Assembly: GCA_035626155.1 (NCBI GenBank)
Contig: DASPOF010000075.1
Location: 1-15,265, forward strand
DNA length: 15,265 bases
Source: DASPOF01 sp035626155
GTDB lineage: Bacteria > Desulfobacterota > Binatia > Binatales > Binataceae
Direction: 5' to 3'
Position numbers and translations under genes: made by a program. Below are positions 12,802 to 15,265 of this stretch, piece by piece (position 1 is the stretch's first letter; each line of letters begins with the position of its first letter). The notes beneath the pieces are model-generated. The model was not told where the DNA came from and ran no database searches. It saw only the letters and a program-made list of their open reading frames with translations.

Positions 12802-14547
12802 TCACATCGTCGCGATCACCGGGCAATACGCGGCGAGAAACGCGCCGTGGCCCTTGATCGCCGCGCGGATTGCGCTCGCCAGCGGGTCGAACGCGCGTCC
12901 CGCATAACCGAGCATCGAGCTGGCGCCGGGAAACCTGCCCATGAACAGGCTCTCGAGCAGTCCCGGCGCCACCGGCAATTCGGCGATCCTCACTTCCTCC
13001 TCGACCGGGATTCGCGCGAGCGCCTTGGCCGCATCCAGCGCGTCATCGAATCCGCCGAGCGAATCGACCAGCTTTGCATCGAGCGCCTGCCTGCCGGTCC
13101 ACACGCGGCCCTGCGCGACTTGCTCCACCTGCTCGACGCTCATGTGGCGGGCCGCCGCGACGATTTTGATAAAGTGCTGATAGGTCCCGCCGAGCTCCTG
13201 CTCCTGGAGCAATTTCATCTGCGCCGGTGTGAAGTCGGAGTACAGATCGAACATCTCGAAATTCGCGCCGCGAACGATCGAGCCGGTGTTCATATAAATC
13301 TTCTGCGCCGCGGGCGTGATGTTGAATTTCCCGCCCAAAACGCCGATCGATCCCGTGATGGTCGCGGGCTCGGCGATCATCTTCTGGCCCGCAGTCGCGA
13401 TCCAGTAGCCACCGGAGGCGCCGTAGCCTGACATGCTGATGACGACCGGCTTGCGGCTGGCGGTTATCTCGGCCTCGCGCCGGATTAGCTCCGAGGCGAT
13501 CGCCGATCCGCCGGGCGAGTTGATCCGGAAGACAACCGCGCGCACCGAATCATTCTCGCGCGCCTCCTTGAAAGCCTTGACCATCTCGTCCGATCCCATC
13601 GCATCTGAGCTCTGCGACAAAGGATCGAAACCAGCCTGCCCGCGCTCGATCGAGCCAAGCCCGTAAATCACCGCGATCCGATCGCCGCCGCCAAGCCCGG
13701 CAAATATCCGCGGCCGCGTGTAGTCGGCGTAATCCAGGCGGTAATGATGAGCGCCGCCGTACTCCTCGATCCGGTTGGTGAACTCATCTTCGTACTCGAG
13801 ACGATCGACGAGGTGCGCCTTCAGGCTCTGGCTGGCGGGGAGCGGCGCCTGATCGATCAAGGCGCGCACCGAGGCGGGATCGAGATGGCGTTGCGACGCG
13901 ATCGTGCCGACGAGCTGGTCATACAGGTCGGTGACCAGCGCCTCATCCTCTTCGCGCGCCGGCGGCGTGAAGTCCTTCTCCATAAACACATCCGCCGCCC
14001 GCTTGTACTTGCCGATCGCGGCGAACTCGGGACGGATCCCGAGCCAATCGAGCGTGCCGCGGCCGAACATCTCGCGCAGCCCGACGCCCACCACGCCGAT
14101 TTCGCCCTCCGGCATAAGAGAGACCTCGCCGGCCGAGGCCGCGACGATGTACGGCAGATTGCCCGGTTCGCCCTCGCCGGCGGTCTCGATGTAGGCGGCC
14201 GCCCATTTCCCGCGCGCGCGAAACGCCGCGACCATCGCGGCGATCTCCTGCGCCTGCGCAAAATCCATCTCGGGATCGATCACCTTCACCGCCACGCCCG
14301 CGATGCGCGAATCGCGCGCGCCGCGGTAAAGGGCGCGGCGCACCAGGTTCAGCGGAGTCTGATGCGCGGTCAGCAGGCCCAGCACGCCGGGCGATTCGCG
14401 CTCAACCACCGGCCCGGTAAGCCTGATCTCGAGCACCGATCCGGCGGGTACGCGATGCTGGTAGAAATCGGATATCGCCGCGATGAGCACCAGCACCACC
14501 ACCGTGATCAACGCCCTTCCGATCCACCGAAGAAACTTTCTAATCAT
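12802..14547 (-). CDS. sppA: Signal peptide peptidase SppA, long (67K) type
   Basis: SppA is a membrane-bound serine/lysine protease that digests cleaved signal peptides. Its 581 residues have the two tandem S49 domains of the Escherichia coli protease IV type rather than the short single-domain form. The N-terminal anchor is at about 10-29 (GRALITVVVLVLIAAISDFY). The general-base lysine in the first domain is Lys182 in GKYKRA (179-184). The nucleophile is Ser378 in GYGASGGYW (374-382) in the second, preceded by INSPGGSAIASELIRREAE (342-360) and followed by TGSIGVLG (398-405). All catalytic parts are present. The ATG at 14547 has GGGAG upstream; an earlier in-frame start at 14607 adds non-family residues. 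It is divergent from an MFS gene. Confidence 0.93.
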   Translation of the reverse strand: MIRKFLRWIGRALITVVVLVLIAAISDFYQHRVPAGSVLEIRLTGPVVERESPGVLGLLTAHQTPLNLVRRALYRGARDSRIAGVAVKVIDPEMDFAQAQEIAAMVAAFRARGKWAAAYIETAGEGEPGNLPYIVAASAGEVSLMPEGEIGVVGVGLREMFGRGTLDWLGIRPEFAAIGKYKRAADVFMEKDFTPPAREEDEALVTDLYDQLVGTIASQRHLDPASVRALIDQAPLPASQSLKAHLVDRLEYEDEFTNRIEEYGGAHHYRLDYADYTRPRIFAGLGGGDRIAVIYGLGSIERGQAGFDPLSQSSDAMGSDEMVKAFKEARENDSVRAVVFRINSPGGSAIASELIRREAEITASRKPVVISMSGYGASGGYWIATAGQKMIAEPATITGSIGVLGGKFNITPAAQKIYMNTGSIVRGANFEMFDLYSDFTPAQMKLLQEQELGGTYQHFIKIVAAARHMSVEQVEQVAQGRVWTGRQALDAKLVDSLGGFDDALDAAKALARIPVEEEVRIAELPVAPGLLESLFMGRFPGASSMLGYAGRAFDPLASAIRAAIKGHGAFLAAYCPVIATM

Positions 14548-14582
14548 CCGACCATCTCCCTTGCACGGGTTAAGGAGGCTGC

Positions 14583-14605
14583 GGGCGTCTGCTTGACAGG
14601 CGCCC
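14583..14605. promoter_or_regulatory. Inverted repeat between sppA and the MFS gene
   Basis: GGGCGTCTG (14583-14591) and CAGGCGCCC (14597-14605) form a 9-bp stem (one G-U pair) with a 5-base loop. It lies 36 bases before the sppA start on the minus strand. A consensus -35, TTGACA (14593-14598), lies within it on the plus strand but has only a poor -10 (TAGCCA, 14617-14622). It is a candidate operator or leader hairpin. Confidence 0.35.
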
Positions 14606-14678
14606 ATCCGCAGCGCTAGCCAACCATACCTTCCATGATGGGGCCAGCCGCAGGAGCGGGGCGGCGGCCGAAACCGCG

Positions 14679-15265
14679 ATGATGCCCGAACGAAAAGCCG
14701 ACACGTTGCTCCACCAGATGCCGGTTGGCCGAGCGCACCGGCGCATTGCCGCGCTGTGCTTCTCCGCCTGGATTTTCGACTTCTACGACCTCATCCTCTA
14801 CTCCTTCCTGCTGGTGCCGGTCGCGCGCGAGCTTCACCTCACGCCCGCGCAATCGTCGCTCGCGCTGGGGACATCGTTCCTGATGACCGCGGCGGGCGGC
14901 GTCCTTTTCGGTTTCGTAGGCGACCGCTACGGAAGAAGGCCGACCATCGCCGCGACGGTTGCGATTTACGGGGTCGGGACATTGATGTGCGCGGCGAGCC
15001 GATCGCTCCCGGAGCTGATCGTTTGGCGCTCGATTACCGGGCTCGGAATCGGCGGCGGATGGGCTCCCGGCCAGAGCCTCATCGCGGAGACCGCACCGCC
15101 GGAGCGCCGCGCAAGTTTCGCCGCCTTCGTGCAGACCGGCTCCCCGCTCGGCGTCTTGCTGGCAGCCGCGGTGAGCGCGTACGTCGAACCGTCGGTGGGA
15201 TGGCGATGGACATTCGCGCTGTCGGCGATGCCGGCGGTAATCGTGATGTTCGCCGTGCTCAGATG
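14679..15265 (+). CDS. MFS transporter, metabolite:proton symporter type, 3' end outside window
   Basis: This is the N-terminal 195 residues of a major facilitator protein in the inner membrane. Hydrophobic segments lie near 24-48, 62-80, 88-106, 112-132 and 147-168, with a sixth begun at 177. The loop 2-3 motif is GFVGDRYGRRP (78-88). Later come RSITGLGIGGGWAPGQSLIAE (117-137), PPERRASF and GWRWTF (174-179), patterns of the sugar- or metabolite-H+ symporter branches. The cargo is not predictable. The start is ATG 14679, with a second ATG at 14682; no good ribosome site is visible. It is divergent from sppA, 131 bases away. The frame is open to the window end. Confidence 0.88.
   Translation, partial: MMPERKADTLLHQMPVGRAHRRIAALCFSAWIFDFYDLILYSFLLVPVARELHLTPAQSSLALGTSFLMTAAGGVLFGFVGDRYGRRPTIAATVAIYGVGTLMCAASRSLPELIVWRSITGLGIGGGWAPGQSLIAETAPPERRASFAAFVQTGSPLGVLLAAAVSAYVEPSVGWRWTFALSAMPAVIVMFAVLR

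Noticed and set aside
13744..14619. 291-codon plus-strand open frame
   Set aside because: It is antisense to sppA, which has the complete catalytic dyad and domain order.
1..15265. tRNA, rRNA, transposase, integrase or phage genes
   Set aside because: I found no cloverleaf, ribosomal RNA or recombinase motifs; the window is ordinary chromosomal coding DNA apart from the repeat scar.

Overview
The window is about two-thirds G+C, densely coding and chromosomal in character, and appears to come from a Gram-negative bacterium. Supporting signs are lipoproteins with a lipobox and no Asp after the Cys, a membrane-anchored SppA, and an NnrU-type membrane protein. The gene order tmk-holB-ricT-metG-tatD suits a deltaproteobacteria-like lineage (Desulfobacterota, Myxococcota or Binatota in the broad sense). 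That placement is inference: no rRNA or other taxonomic marker is present. The octamer GCGATCGC is unusually frequent.

Layout: (1) 2-4952, plus strand, is a compact housekeeping operon: thymidylate kinase (5' end outside the window), DNA polymerase III delta', a PSP1/RicT Fe-S protein, methionyl-tRNA synthetase and a TatD nuclease. (2) 4969-5661, minus strand, is an NnrU-family membrane protein, divergent from (3) 5828-7149. There an ECF sigma factor overlaps by ATGA with an O6-alkylguanine-DNA alkyltransferase that carries an Ada-type Cys4 zinc module at its C-terminus. (4) A bidirectional terminator at 7178-7208 precedes two tandem glycine-zipper lipoproteins on the minus strand (7231-7985). 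(5) 7986-8674 is a gene-poor stretch. (6) 8675-8878 is a small orphan protein and 8998-9528 (minus) a Nudix hydrolase, which diverges from a DsbA-like thioredoxin-fold protein (9636-10241). (7) 10246-10463 holds a perfect 36-bp direct repeat made of the 3' end of the neighbouring universal stress protein gene, flanking 146 bp of hairpin-rich DNA. (8) 10433-11269 (minus) is the two-domain UspA. It is divergent from 11332-12462, which holds a small unknown protein, a Fur-family regulator and another small unknown protein. (9) 12465-14547, minus strand, carries a zinc-ribbon membrane protein and SppA, divergent from an MFS transporter running off the end.

The most novel-looking unit is the sigma factor/alkyltransferase-Ada pair. 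In classical Ada the Zn domain senses methyl phosphotriesters and an AraC domain activates transcription. Here the AraC domain is absent, the domain order is reversed, and the partner gene encodes a sigma factor in the position where an ECF sigma factor usually has its anti-sigma gene. This suggests, without proving, an alkylation-responsive sigma switch. The second item of interest is the duplicated uspA 3' end, which resembles an attachment-site or small-element scar.
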